Assembly: GCF_014595955.1 (NCBI RefSeq) | Contig: NZ_JABVCF010000003.1 | Coordinates: 186,001-250,000 of the forward strand | Source of the DNA: Pseudaminobacter soli (ex Zhang et al. 2022) | Lineage (GTDB): Bacteria > Pseudomonadota > Alphaproteobacteria > Rhizobiales > Rhizobiaceae | Direction of reading: 5' to 3' | Length of the DNA: 64,000 nt | Made by a program: the position numbers and the translations under genes | Part shown: piece after piece, positions 55,103-64,000 of the stretch | How the letters are laid out: every line of letters starts with the position of its first letter | Numbering within the stretch: position 1 is the first letter of the stretch | Notes under the pieces: generated by a model | Told to the model about the DNA's origin: nothing | What the model saw: the letters and a program-made list of their open reading frames with translations, nothing else | Databases searched by the model: none

Positions 55103-55622
55103 CGGAAACCTCGCAAAGAGTGGGCTTGAACGCCCAACCCTACCGGAAGTGAACTGACAAGGAACCTTATGGTTCCCTCTCATCGGGCCGATGCAGTCCG
55201 ATTTCGTTCTGCAATGACCGGCTCATCTGATGGCGATTATATGGCGAAATCACTCGCATGTCCGTCATCCCTTCGCAGGGATTGAGAGCTTTCCTCCCCA
55301 CTCGCAAAGGTTTGATCTGCACGGATCAGCAAGATATGCACGGATCGGCGACGGCGGACCGGAATTTCTGGCGAGACTGCGGTGCGCATCGCCTGCATCA
55401 CAATGAAGTGTCACGTGAGAGAAATGATCATTTCGCACCTGATTCCCTCTCTGGCGGGGATCAGTTCCACACTGCCCAACTCGGTAGCCAGAGTTTGCGT
55501 GATCAGCCGCATCCCGAACCCGGCCAGAGCACGTGAATTGCGCTGGCCACCCTTCGCGCCTACCACCTGAACGTGCTAATCACCGTTCAGTGGACCGCAG
55601 ACGACGTTCCGGAGGGCTTCCG
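55103..55622. other. Intergenic region prkA-deoC
   Basis: A 520-base gap between divergent genes. Besides the kinase remnant above I see no gene; the part next to prkA (55103-55260) probably holds its promoter. Confidence 0.5.
55411..55575 (-). pseudogene. Remnant of a HWE-type sensor histidine kinase C-terminus
   Basis: The minus strand encodes GFGMRLITQTLATELG, then SVEL, GIRCEMIISL and a stop. The GFG-x-RLI...A-x-ELG...G-x-RC pattern is the last part of the ATPase domain of HWE/HisKA_2 kinases. An in-frame stop at the upstream end and the lack of any other domain show it is only a fragment. Confidence 0.5.
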
Positions 55623-56654
55623 ATGGCAGAGCAAGTCGTGAAAATCCGTGCCGCGAGTACGGCCGAGCCCGTTGCTGAACCAGCGCCCGCTTCCGCTCAT
55701 GGCGCCGAGCTGGCTCGGAACGCCGGCACGCCGCTCAAGCCCGAATGGTTCGACAACGCACGCGTCAACCTGAGCGCCGTCGACCGACGCGCCGCGACGC
55801 TGATGACGCGCCGCACGGTCAAGAAGGAATGGCAGGCGGCGTGGCTGCTGAAGGCGATCACGCTGATCGATCTCACCACGCTGGCCGGCGACGATACGGA
55901 AGAGCGCGTCGCGCGGCTCTGCGCCAAGGCGCGGCATCCGCTGCGCGACGATCTCGTCGAGGCGCTCGGCCTCGATTTCGAGCTGAAGGTCGGCGCGGTC
56001 TGCGTCTATCCGACCATGGTCCCGACGGCGGTGCGCTCGCTCAAGGGCAGCGGCATCCCGGTCGCATCGGTGGCGACCGGCTTCCCGACCGGCCTGATGC
56101 CGCTCCGGCTGCGGCTGGAGGAGATTCGCTATGCAGTCGAGGAAGGCGCCGACGAGATCGACATCGTGATCACCCGAGCGCATGTGCTGGAGCAGAACTG
56201 GCAGGCGCTCTACGACGAGATCGCGCAGATGCGCGAAGCCTGCGGCAAGGCGCACCTGAAGGCGATCCTCGCCACCGGCGACCTCAAGACCCTGCGCAAT
56301 GTCTACAAGGCCTCGATGGTCGCGATGCAGGCGGGCGCAGATTTCATCAAGACCTCCACCGGCAAGGAGGATGTGAACGCCACCCTCCCCGTCGGCCTTG
56401 TCATGGTGCGCGCCATCCGCGACTATCGCGAGCTTGCCGGCTTCGACGTCGGCTTCAAGCCGGCCGGCGGCATCCGCACGGCAAAGGACGCGCTCGCCTG
56501 GCTGACGCTGATGAAGGAGGAACTCGGCAATGAATGGCTGCAGCCGGACCTGTTCCGGCTGGGTGCCAGCGGCGTGCTGGGCGACATCTCGCGCCAGCTC
56601 GAGCATTTCGTGACCGGGCGCTACTCGTCCGCCGACCGCCACGCCGTCGCTTGA
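55623..56654 (+). CDS. deoC: Deoxyribose-phosphate aldolase
   Basis: 343 residues, with an N-terminal extension of about 75. LKAILATGDLKTLRNVYKASMVAMQAGADFIKTSTGK holds the Schiff-base lysine. Cleaves deoxyribose-5-phosphate to glyceraldehyde-3-phosphate and acetaldehyde, which the next gene product may oxidise. ATG at 55623 behind GGAGGGCTTCCG. Confidence 0.93.
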   Translation: MAEQVVKIRAASTAEPVAEPAPASAHGAELARNAGTPLKPEWFDNARVNLSAVDRRAATLMTRRTVKKEWQAAWLLKAITLIDLTTLAGDDTEERVARLCAKARHPLRDDLVEALGLDFELKVGAVCVYPTMVPTAVRSLKGSGIPVASVATGFPTGLMPLRLRLEEIRYAVEEGADEIDIVITRAHVLEQNWQALYDEIAQMREACGKAHLKAILATGDLKTLRNVYKASMVAMQAGADFIKTSTGKEDVNATLPVGLVMVRAIRDYRELAGFDVGFKPAGGIRTAKDALAWLTLMKEELGNEWLQPDLFRLGASGVLGDISRQLEHFVTGRYSSADRHAVA

Positions 56655-56665
56655 GGGAAAGAACG

Positions 56666-59071
56666 ATGCCGCAGGTCAAGGAAATCTTCCGCACGATGGA
56701 TTACGGCCCCGCACCGGAAGCGAACCAGGACGTCATCGCATGGCTCGCCGCCAAAAAGGATGGCTTCGGGCACTTCATCGGCGGGGAGTTCGTGCCGTCC
56801 AAGGACGGAGCCGCGTTCGACGTGTTCAACCCTGCCACGGGCGCCAAGCTGGCGCAGGTCGCGCAGGGAGGCAAGGCAGAGATCGACGCGGCGGTCGAAA
56901 GCGCGCGGAAGGCTTTCGGCCCATGGTCGGCGCTGCCCGGCGACACGCGAGCACGCTATCTCTACGCGCTGGCAAGGCTGCTGCAGAAGCGCGAGCGCTT
57001 CTTCTCCGTGCTAGAGACCATGGACAACGGCAAGCCGATCCGCGAGAGCCGCGACATCGACATCCCGCTCGTCGTCCGACACTACTACCATCACGCCGGC
57101 TGGGCCGAACTGATCGAATCCGAGTTCCCCAACCACAAGCCCGTCGGCGTCTGCGGCCAGATCATCCCGTGGAACTTCCCGCTGCTGATGCTGGCATGGA
57201 AAGTGGCGCCGGCGCTTGCTGCCGGCAATACGGTCGTGCTGAAGCCTGCCGAGTTCACGCCGCTCACGGCGCTCGCCTTCGCTGAGCTTTGCCGCGAGGC
57301 GGGGCTGCCGGCGGGCGTGGTCAACATCGTCACCGGCGACGGGCGCACCGGCGCGCTGATCACCGAGCATCCCGGCATCGACAAGGTCGCCTTCACCGGC
57401 TCCACGGAGGTCGGCCGCATCATCCGCAAGGCGACTGCCGGATCGGGCAAGAAGCTGTCGCTCGAACTCGGCGGCAAGTCGCCCTTCATCGTCTTCGATG
57501 ACGCCGATCTCGATAGCGCAGTCGAGGGCATAGTGGACGCCATCTGGTTCAACCAGGGGCAGGTCTGCTGCGCCGGCTCGCGGCTCTTGGTGCACGAGGC
57601 GGTTGCGGAGCGGATGCACGCCAAGCTGAAGGCGCGGCTGGAAACCCTGCGGGTCGGCGACCCGCTCGACAAGGCGACCGACATGGGCGCCATCGTCGAC
57701 GCGGTCCAGTTGGACCGCATCCGCTCGCTCGTAGAGCAGGGCCGGACCGAAGGCGCCGCATGCTGGCAACCGTCGATCGCAGTGCCTGAAAAGGGGCTGT
57801 TCTTCCCGCCGACGCTGATGACGAACGTGGCGCCCGCCGCAACGATCGCGCAGGAGGAGATTTTCGGGCCGGTCCTGGTCTCCATGACCTTCCGAACACC
57901 CGACGAGGCGGTGCAACTAGCCAACAACTCGCGCTACGGGCTCGCCGCATCCATCTGGTCAGAGAGCATCAATGTCGCGCTCGATTGCGCCGCGCGGCTG
58001 AAGGCCGGCGTGGTCTGGGTGAATTCGACCAATCTCTTCGACGCCGCCGCCGGCTTCGGCGGCTATCGCGAGAGCGGGTTCGGTCGCGAAGGGGGCCGCG
58101 AGGGCCTCTACGAATACCTTGCACCTGCATGGGAGAAGAAGGCCGAGGAACCTGCTCCTGCCCGAAAGGTGGATTTCTCGGTGACACCCGCAGCCGAGAC
58201 GCCGGCCGTGGTGTCGGGCGTGCCGCGCTTCGATCGCACGGCAAAACTCTACATCGGCGGCAAGCAGACCCGCCCCGACGGCGGCTATTCCTACACGCTT
58301 TACGCCGCGAACGGCGCGGCCGTGGGCCAGGCGGGGCTGGGCAACCGCAAGGACATCCGCAATGCCGTGGAGGCGGCCGGCAAGGCGACCTCCTGGTCGG
58401 GCGTCGCCGGCCACAACCGTGCGCAGGTGCTCTACTACGTGGCCGAGAACCTCGAGGCCCGCACCGACGAGTTCACCCACCGCATCGCCTCGCTGGTGGA
58501 CGGGAACGAGGATGCAGCGCGCGAGGAAGTCGCGGCCTCGGTGCGCCGTCTCGCCTTCTATGCCGCCCACGCCGACAAGTATGACGGGCAGGTGCATTCG
58601 ACCCGCTCGCGCCATGTCACGCTCGCCATGAACGAGCCGTGGGGCACTATGGCGATCTGCTGCCCGGACGAGGCGCCGCTTCTCGCCTTCGTCTCGCTGG
58701 TCGCCCCGGCGATCGCGATGGGCAATCGCGTGGTCGTCGTCCCCTCGCCCGCCCATGCGCTGGTCGCCACTGACTTCTACCAGGTGCTGGACACCAGCGA
58801 CGTGCCCGGCGGCGTCGTCAACATCGTCACCGGCGATCGCGAGAGCCTGGCCAAGACGATCGCCGACCACGACGACATTTCTGCCTTCTGGTATTTCGGC
58901 ACTGCCGAGGGATCGAAGGAGGTTGAGCAGCGCTCGACCGGCAATCTCAAGGCGACGTGGGTCAACTATGGCCGCGCGGTTCGCTGGGCGGACGCGCAGC
59001 AGGGTCAGGGCCGCGAGTTCCTGCGCCGCGCCACGCAGGTCAAGAACATCTGGGTGCCGTACGGAGAGTAA
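56666..59071 (+). CDS. Tandem aldehyde dehydrogenase protein
   Basis: 801 residues. The first 480 form a complete ALDH: ELGGKSPFIVFDDAD with the general-base Glu and FNQGQVCCAGSRL with the catalytic Cys. Residues about 520-801 are a second ALDH-like domain (GAAVGQAGLGNRKDIRNAVEAAGKA, PGGVVNIVTGDRESLAKTI) that lacks the catalytic Cys region. Eleven bases after deoC, fitting oxidation of acetaldehyde. Start at 56666; the longer frame lies in deoC. Confidence 0.9.
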   Translation: MPQVKEIFRTMDYGPAPEANQDVIAWLAAKKDGFGHFIGGEFVPSKDGAAFDVFNPATGAKLAQVAQGGKAEIDAAVESARKAFGPWSALPGDTRARYLYALARLLQKRERFFSVLETMDNGKPIRESRDIDIPLVVRHYYHHAGWAELIESEFPNHKPVGVCGQIIPWNFPLLMLAWKVAPALAAGNTVVLKPAEFTPLTALAFAELCREAGLPAGVVNIVTGDGRTGALITEHPGIDKVAFTGSTEVGRIIRKATAGSGKKLSLELGGKSPFIVFDDADLDSAVEGIVDAIWFNQGQVCCAGSRLLVHEAVAERMHAKLKARLETLRVGDPLDKATDMGAIVDAVQLDRIRSLVEQGRTEGAACWQPSIAVPEKGLFFPPTLMTNVAPAATIAQEEIFGPVLVSMTFRTPDEAVQLANNSRYGLAASIWSESINVALDCAARLKAGVVWVNSTNLFDAAAGFGGYRESGFGREGGREGLYEYLAPAWEKKAEEPAPARKVDFSVTPAAETPAVVSGVPRFDRTAKLYIGGKQTRPDGGYSYTLYAANGAAVGQAGLGNRKDIRNAVEAAGKATSWSGVAGHNRAQVLYYVAENLEARTDEFTHRIASLVDGNEDAAREEVAASVRRLAFYAAHADKYDGQVHSTRSRHVTLAMNEPWGTMAICCPDEAPLLAFVSLVAPAIAMGNRVVVVPSPAHALVATDFYQVLDTSDVPGGVVNIVTGDRESLAKTIADHDDISAFWYFGTAEGSKEVEQRSTGNLKATWVNYGRAVRWADAQQGQGREFLRRATQVKNIWVPYGE

Positions 59072-59259
59072 GAGGCATCATTCGGCATAGACCCAGGACA
59101 CACGCGACTTAGAGCTAGAATGAAGGTTGGCAGAACCGCGACGAGGAATTTGCCGAAATTAGATCTAGTTCAATAGACATTGGGATTCCTAGTTTAGCAA
59201 AGAGCCCTGTCGCTGGACCAGATCCGTGACAGTGGTCATGCTCGGACCCAATCCCAGTC

Positions 59260-59547
59260 ATGAACAACGCGCCCGATCTCGATCAAGAGATGCAGAAGCT
59301 GGAGCGGCGCCTGCCACATTCACTGGCGCCTCTCATAAGGCGATTGCGTGATCCTGCAGCACGCTGGGTTCGAGTTCCCGTTGGCATCCTGCTAATAGCC
59401 ATCGGGATATTGGGATTTCTGCCAATAATCGGATTTTGGATGATCCCTCTTGGCTTAGCGTTGCTTTCGCTTGATATCCGGCGGCTACGAGCGCCAATTG
59501 CGCGATTGATGCACTATATCAACGGAAAGCTCGAGAATAGGCAGTGA
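59260..59547 (+). CDS. Small membrane protein (PGPGW-like)
   Basis: 95 residues; two adjacent hydrophobic segments (VPVGILLIAIGILGFLP and FWMIPLGLALLSL) and a basic end resemble the PGPGW transmembrane family. No clear ribosome binding site, so moderate confidence. Upstream 59072-59259 holds nothing recognisable. Confidence 0.6.
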   Translation: MNNAPDLDQEMQKLERRLPHSLAPLIRRLRDPAARWVRVPVGILLIAIGILGFLPIIGFWMIPLGLALLSLDIRRLRAPIARLMHYINGKLENRQ

Positions 59548-59719
59548 CGCGCCTTCGCGGCCGCAGAGCCCTGCGGGTTGAGCAGCAGTTCCGGCGGGAT
59601 CGAGACGATGTCGATGCCGGCGCGCTCGGCTACCTCGGCCTCCTCCAGGTTCATGACGCGCAGCATTGTCAGTCCTTAAGGGCGCGCAGGTCTGCAACGG
59701 TCGGTCTCTTTCTGCTCAT
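59548..59719 (-). pseudogene. Decayed 5' remnant of a PanB-like gene
   Basis: From 59719 the frame reads MSRKRPTVADLRALK and stops at 59669; another frame then gives LTMLRVMNLEEAEVAERAGI and PPELLLNP before losing resemblance. This is the start of a ketopantoate hydroxymethyltransferase-like TIM barrel with an internal deletion and a missing rest. It lies nine bases after mocF, so it was probably the last gene of the moc operon. Confidence 0.45.
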
Positions 59720-59728
59720 TGTGGCCCC

Positions 59729-60964
59729 TCACGCGGCGAGCAACGATTTCAGTTTGGTCTCGGCAGCCGCGAGTTTTTCCGGCGGCGGGGCGGCACGGCG
59801 GGCGATCAGCATCTCGGCGAGCCTGATGTCCCGCGCGACGGTATTGCCAGGGCCAATTCCGGATGCGGCGACCAGCCGCCCGTCGGCAGCGAGATGAAAA
59901 AGGATGAAAGCGCCCTCGCCCGCATCGCGGCGGACCGTATGCTTCCCCTCGTCGACCAGGCCCGCGACCTGCAGGGTGAGATCGTACTGATCCGACCAGA
60001 ACCATGGCACCGCCGCATGCGCCTCGCCACGGCTCAGCATGTTGCGGGCCGCGAGTGAGCCCTGATCGTTCGCGTTGCGCCAAGCTTCGAGCCGCACCCG
60101 GCGGCCGCCATAGACCTCGAGCGGAAAGGAGCAGCAGTCGCCGGCCGCCAAAATCGAGGGGTCGGCGGTAGCAAGCCTCTCGTCGACCCGGATGCCGTTC
60201 ACGACGGCAAGGCCGGCACGTTCGGCAAGCTCGGTATTTGGGATTGCGCCGATGCCGATGATGCAGAGGTCGGCCGCTATCTCCGCCCCGTCCTGGAGGC
60301 TCACCCGAACTCCCCTGCCCTCGTCTCCGAAACTCGCCAGAGAGACGCCGCAGCGGATGTCGACGCCGTTCTGCCGATGCGCCGCTGTCATGACCGCAGC
60401 GATCTCTTCCGGAACAGCACGGGCGAGCAGGCGAGGCAGCGCCTCAAGCACCGTTACCGCGCCACCGCGCTTCCGGGCAGCGGCGGCCAGTTCGAGACCG
60501 ATGAAGCCGCCGCCGATGATGACGATCCGAGCCTCGGGGCGAAGGCGCTTGGCGATTGCCTCGGCGTCGTCGTGGGTGCGCAGATAGACGCAGTGCCCCG
60601 AACCCTCCGCGAGCGGCAATCCGCGCGGGCGCGCGCCGGTCGCAAGCAGCAGTTTTTCGTAAGGCAGGCGCGACCCGTCGCCGAGCTCAACCGACTTGGC
60701 CTTACGGTCGATCGCCACCACCTGCGTCTGAAGCAGCAGCCGGATGTCCGCTGCGGCGAAGCGCTCCGCCTCGGCAATCGCCTTCATGCCCTCCGGCTCG
60801 GGAGCGAGTGCGGCCTTGGACAGAGGCGGCCGCTCGTAAGGCAGGTGCCGCTCGGCCCCAATCAGCGTGATCGGCCCGGCAAAACCTTCCTCGCGCAACG
60901 CGAAGGCGGCGCGCGTACCGCACTCGCCAGCGCCGACAATCACCATGCCGCGCTCGTTCATCAC
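59729..60964 (-). CDS. mocF: Ferredoxin reductase MocF-like
   Basis: 411-residue FAD/NAD(P) reductase: IVGAGECGTRAAFALREEGF (FAD loop), RIVIIGGGFIGLELAAAARKRG (NAD loop) and TADPSILAAGDCCSFP. Passes electrons from NAD(P)H to the Rieske protein MocE for the MocD oxygenase. One base after mocE. Confidence 0.85.
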   Translation of the reverse strand: MMNERGMVIVGAGECGTRAAFALREEGFAGPITLIGAERHLPYERPPLSKAALAPEPEGMKAIAEAERFAAADIRLLLQTQVVAIDRKAKSVELGDGSRLPYEKLLLATGARPRGLPLAEGSGHCVYLRTHDDAEAIAKRLRPEARIVIIGGGFIGLELAAAARKRGGAVTVLEALPRLLARAVPEEIAAVMTAAHRQNGVDIRCGVSLASFGDEGRGVRVSLQDGAEIAADLCIIGIGAIPNTELAERAGLAVVNGIRVDERLATADPSILAAGDCCSFPLEVYGGRRVRLEAWRNANDQGSLAARNMLSRGEAHAAVPWFWSDQYDLTLQVAGLVDEGKHTVRRDAGEGAFILFHLAADGRLVAASGIGPGNTVARDIRLAEMLIARRAAPPPEKLAAAETKLKSLLAA

Positions 60965-60965
60965 C

Positions 60966-61280
60966 TCAGTCCAGCTGGATCAGGACTTTCCCGGCCTCGA
61001 CCTTCACCGGATAGGTCTTGAGGTTGACGCAGACAGGCGCGCGCAGCGCCTGGCCGGTCTTGTAGTTGAAGCGGCCATTGTGCTTCGGGCACTCGATGAC
61101 ATCGTCCATGACGAGCCCATCGGCGAGATGCACCTTCTCATGCGTGCACAGCCCGTCGGTCGCGAAATACTCGTCGTCCGGCGAGCGATAGATGGCGAAG
61201 GTCCGTCCCGCGTGATCGAACCGGATCACGTCCTCTTCATCGATATCATCGGCTGCACAGGCTTCGATCCACTCGGCCAT
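60966..61280 (-). CDS. mocE: Rieske ferredoxin MocE-like
   Basis: 104 residues; [2Fe-2S] ligands in CTHEKVHLADG and CPKHNGRFNYKTG. Electron carrier between MocF and MocD. Confidence 0.88.
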   Translation of the reverse strand: MAEWIEACAADDIDEEDVIRFDHAGRTFAIYRSPDDEYFATDGLCTHEKVHLADGLVMDDVIECPKHNGRFNYKTGQALRAPVCVNLKTYPVKVEAGKVLIQLD

Positions 61281-61384
61281 CTTCCACTCTCACTTCAAAA
61301 TGACGGCGGGACCTGCCGTCGGGACTCATTTCCGGCTCACCCCCGGCGTGAGGGTGGTCGGCGCTGCAATTCAGCGTACGAGGC

Positions 61385-62494
61385 TTACTCCGCCGCGGTG
61401 GGGAGCACGAAATTGTGGAACTCCTCCCGATATGGACGCGCGGTCGGCGGCAGCTCCCGCTTCAGATAATGGTCCTCGTACTTCAGCTGCCGCTTAACCA
61501 CCGGCCAGACCTCCTTGTAGGCGTGCCACATCGAGGGATTGGCCTCGGGCAGGTCGTGCTTGATCAACTCGTGCAGCTTCGGCAGCGCGTGGTACGGCAC
61601 CATCGGGAACATGTGGTGCTCGACGTGATAGTTCATGTTCCAATAGATCCACCGGCTGATCGGATTCATGTAGACGGTGCGCGTGTTCAGCCGGTGGTCG
61701 GTGACGTTGTCGGCCAGGCCGATGTGCTGCAGCAGGCCGGTCAGCACCATGTGCCACATGCCGTAGAGGCGCGGCGTGCCGATCAACATCAGCGGCAGGA
61801 ACGACCAGGTGTAGAGCGCCACGACCACGGTCGCGATGTACATCGCGACGTGCCAGCGGGCCGCGGCCACAGCCTTCGGCTGCTCACTTTCGGGGATATA
61901 GCTCTTCTCGTCATCGCTCAGCTTGCCGAAGGCCTGCCGGAACAGGCCCGGTAGCGCGTAACGGAAATCCATGATCCCGACGAAAGCGAACCCGGTTCTC
62001 AGGAGGTCGGGCGGACGCATCACCGCGATCTCGGCGTCGCGGCCGACGATGATCGTGTCGGTGTGGTGGCGGGCATGGCTCCAGCGCCAGGCGACCGGAT
62101 TTCGCATCAGCATGAAGCTGGCGATCTGGTAGACGACGTTGTTCATCCAGTCGGTCCTGAACGCCGTGCCGTGCCCGCATTCATGCCAGCGCGAGTCGCT
62201 CGAGGAGCCATAGAGCACGCCGTAGACGAAGAAGAACGGCACGCACCACCAGGTCCCCCAGAAGTAGATGGCGCCGGCCGCGGAGCCGAGGATCAAAGCA
62301 ATCCATAGAACGGTGTCGCGGATGGCCGGGCCGTCCGTCCGCTTCATCAGCTCCTTCATGGTCTTGCGCGGCACCTCGGTGTGGTACCACTCGGCCGAGG
62401 CCAGGCCCGTCTCGACTGCCCAGCGGGTGCTTTCCCCGACCAGGCTATAGTCGCGCTTCGGCCTCTTCGCCGTATCGAATGCGGCGATGGTCAT
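61385..62494 (-). CDS. mocD: Diiron membrane oxygenase MocD-like
   Basis: 369 residues, fatty-acid-desaturase/alkane-hydroxylase family. Histidine boxes HECGHG, HARHH and HVEHH carry the diiron centre; four or so membrane segments. In Sinorhizobium MocDEF is needed to use O-methyl rhizopine, so demethylation of a methoxy compound is likely; released C1 could feed the pathways here. Confidence 0.85.
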   Translation of the reverse strand: MTIAAFDTAKRPKRDYSLVGESTRWAVETGLASAEWYHTEVPRKTMKELMKRTDGPAIRDTVLWIALILGSAAGAIYFWGTWWCVPFFFVYGVLYGSSSDSRWHECGHGTAFRTDWMNNVVYQIASFMLMRNPVAWRWSHARHHTDTIIVGRDAEIAVMRPPDLLRTGFAFVGIMDFRYALPGLFRQAFGKLSDDEKSYIPESEQPKAVAAARWHVAMYIATVVVALYTWSFLPLMLIGTPRLYGMWHMVLTGLLQHIGLADNVTDHRLNTRTVYMNPISRWIYWNMNYHVEHHMFPMVPYHALPKLHELIKHDLPEANPSMWHAYKEVWPVVKRQLKYEDHYLKRELPPTARPYREEFHNFVLPTAAE

Positions 62495-62594
62495 GCCATC
62501 CTCCTCGATCGTCCGCCGGGCAGGATCCGGTCCCTGCAGGTCAGGGAGCTCTTGTCAGCTCCATCGATCATACACGCGCTTGGGACGGCGGAGA

Positions 62595-63776
62595 TCATTT
62601 CCGATCCCTCAAGCGCGCGAAGTTTCCGGACAGGGCCGGATAGTCATCCTCGGGCTGCCTGGCGATGGCCGTGATCCGCCGTTCGGCCTCGGCAATCGCC
62701 TCGGCGCCGTCGAGGACGCGGAACGTCGCCCCATAGGCGCGGGACTCGTCGTGCTCCAGCCAGATCATCTCGCCGCGCTCGCGGGCGAACCTGTTGCCGA
62801 GCACATGGTGCGTCGAGGGCTCGATACCCATCGCATACATGCCGGGCTGAAAGTTCTGCCACTGGTACATGCAGGGCAGCTGGTCCTTGCGGGTGGTGAT
62901 CTCGAAGCCGAGGCCGATCCGGTCGTTGGCGACCATCACAGGCACTCGGCCATCCGCACCACCGGCAAGTTCGTGCTCCCAGACCTGCTCCCGAAAATTC
63001 ATCGTCGGTGCGGGAAGGCGGCGATAGCCCACACTCTGCGCCCGATAGGCATCGCCCGCATGGTTGGCCCAGACCGCGTCCTTCACCGGCGCGACAAAGC
63101 GCGAGCCCTCGTCGAGCAGCGGATGGCCGACATTGATGTGGTAGAAATACATGTGCGGCGTCTGGTAGAAGCCGTGGTTCACCACGCGGTCGGAGATGCG
63201 GATCTCGCTGCCGCCGACATCCGCCTCGATGCGGCGGATCAGATGCAGGTCCTCGCCGAACACCGTCGACTGCTGGACGACGCCTTCCGCCCACAGCACG
63301 CACTCGTCGCCGTTCCAGCTTTCGCCGTAGCCGGTGAGCCGGGCGGGGATGGTGCTGACGCGGCCATGCAGGGTGTGGATGACAGTCGACTTGCGGGGAT
63401 AGTTGTATTCGGTCGCCGGCACTTCCTCGCTGCCGAGGATGTGGTCGAGGCCGCAGGTCAGCAGCAGGCCCGAGAAGGAGCGCGTCCAGGCAATGCCATC
63501 CTCGCCCTCGCCCTCGTGCAGGCCGGGGTGGCGGAAGCCGGTCGGCGAGTGCCAGCCGATGGCGCGGCCGTTGTGTTCGCAATCGGCGATGTCGAGGGCG
63601 CGGTCGACCAGCACCGTAAAGCGCAGGCCGCTTCCCGTCCGGAACTCCAGCATGCGGATGCCGCGCTCCACGCCGTCGCCGAGCGTCATCAGCCGCACGC
63701 CCGCGAACTGCGACAGCATGCCCGAGCGCTCGGACACCTGCCGCCGGGTCAGAGTCTGGCCGAAGAGCTTAACCAT
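62595..63776 (-). CDS. DUF4432 (aldose-epimerase-like) protein
   Basis: 393 residues; GVERGIRMLEFRTGSGLRFTVLVDRALDIADCEHNGRAIGWHSPTG and MYFYHINVGHPLLDEGS are typical of DUF4432, a galactose-mutarotase fold. Probably acts on a sugar or inositol derivative with the adjacent oxidoreductase. ATG at 63776. Confidence 0.85.
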   Translation of the reverse strand: MVKLFGQTLTRRQVSERSGMLSQFAGVRLMTLGDGVERGIRMLEFRTGSGLRFTVLVDRALDIADCEHNGRAIGWHSPTGFRHPGLHEGEGEDGIAWTRSFSGLLLTCGLDHILGSEEVPATEYNYPRKSTVIHTLHGRVSTIPARLTGYGESWNGDECVLWAEGVVQQSTVFGEDLHLIRRIEADVGGSEIRISDRVVNHGFYQTPHMYFYHINVGHPLLDEGSRFVAPVKDAVWANHAGDAYRAQSVGYRRLPAPTMNFREQVWEHELAGGADGRVPVMVANDRIGLGFEITTRKDQLPCMYQWQNFQPGMYAMGIEPSTHHVLGNRFARERGEMIWLEHDESRAYGATFRVLDGAEAIAEAERRITAIARQPEDDYPALSGNFARLRDRK

Positions 63777-63834
63777 CAGTGCGCCTTTGCTTCCTTGACC
63801 AGCGTGAGACGTCCACACCCGGCGACATCGCGGA

Positions 63835-64000
63835 TCAGTCGATCGAGATTTCGGTAAGCTTGACGGTCCGGCGCTCGGCGATCGACCTGTAGGCCGCCTC
63901 CACCAGCGCCATCGTCTTGACGTTGTCGGCGACGGGGAGCGCGGGCTCGGTTGCGGTCGCGACGGCATGCTGCAGTTGCTCCATCACGCCGATGAAGGCG
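63835..64000 (-). CDS. Gfo/Idh/MocA-family oxidoreductase, C-terminal end
   Basis: Cut by the right edge. The last 55 residues include QHAVATATEPALPVADNVKT and ALVEAAYRSIAERRTVKL, the typical end of Gfo/Idh/MocA dehydrogenases, then EISID and a stop. Fits inositol or rhizopine use with the moc genes. Confidence 0.7.
   Translation of the reverse strand, partial: AFIGVMEQLQHAVATATEPALPVADNVKTMALVEAAYRSIAERRTVKLTEISID

Overview
The window looks like a one-carbon (methylotrophy) island from an alphaproteobacterium of the Rhizobiales, most likely a Mesorhizobium/Aminobacter-like Phyllobacteriaceae. I infer this from the gene set (lanthanide-type methanol dehydrogenase, tetrahydromethanopterin pathway, red-type RuBisCO with CbbX, rhizopine-type mocDEF), the GC-rich coding sequence and the palindromic intergenic repeats typical of that group. 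The taxon is inference; no rRNA or tRNA gene is present.

Layout. 1-4.1 kb: methylamine utilisation by the N-methylglutamate route (mgsB, mgsA; mgsC would lie beyond the left edge), with a Usp-like protein, an APC permease and two tiny overlapping ORFs, all on the minus strand. 4.6-6.1 kb: folP (+) and a GNAT acetyltransferase (-). 6.4-9.7 kb: pqqABCDE (-), including a 29-residue pqqA. 10-13.4 kb: xoxFGJ (-). 14-18.5 kb: two secreted unknowns, a NitT/TauT-like ABC transporter and a 68-residue Cys-containing protein. 18.8 kb: a c-type cytochrome behind a structured leader. 19.2-26.1 kb: a Calvin cycle operon cbbFPLSXZ (-) with divergent cbbR. 26.1-31.3 kb: a lut/PQQ-associated ABC transport cluster (-). 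31.4-49.6 kb: methanofuran and tetrahydromethanopterin biosynthesis and use (mfnB-folB fusion, mfnE, DUF6513, DUF447, mfnF, hisA-like, fae, citG-like, two ATP-grasp proteins, mch, mtdB, beta-RFAP synthase, pterin dehydratase, fhcBADC). 49.7-55.1 kb: a frameshifted coiled-coil gene, then spoVR-yeaH-prkA. 55.6-59.5 kb: deoC, a tandem aldehyde dehydrogenase and a small membrane protein. 59.5 kb to the right edge: a mocDEF oxygenase operon with a decayed panB-like remnant, a DUF4432 protein and a cut Gfo/Idh oxidoreductase.

How the genes work together. Methanol is oxidised by PQQ- and lanthanide-dependent XoxF, with electrons passing to XoxG and perhaps to the 18.8 kb cytochrome. Formaldehyde, also released from methylamine, is captured by Fae onto H4MPT and oxidised by MtdB, Mch and Fhc to formate. 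CO2 is fixed by the RuBisCO operon. No serine-cycle gene is visible, so carbon assimilation is probably autotrophic.

The most unusual features are the MfnB-FolB fusion, the translationally coupled micro-ORFs upstream of the permease, a leader RNA with competing hairpins ahead of the cytochrome gene, inverted repeats that supply the stop codons of neighbouring genes, and a paired CbbR-type operator.
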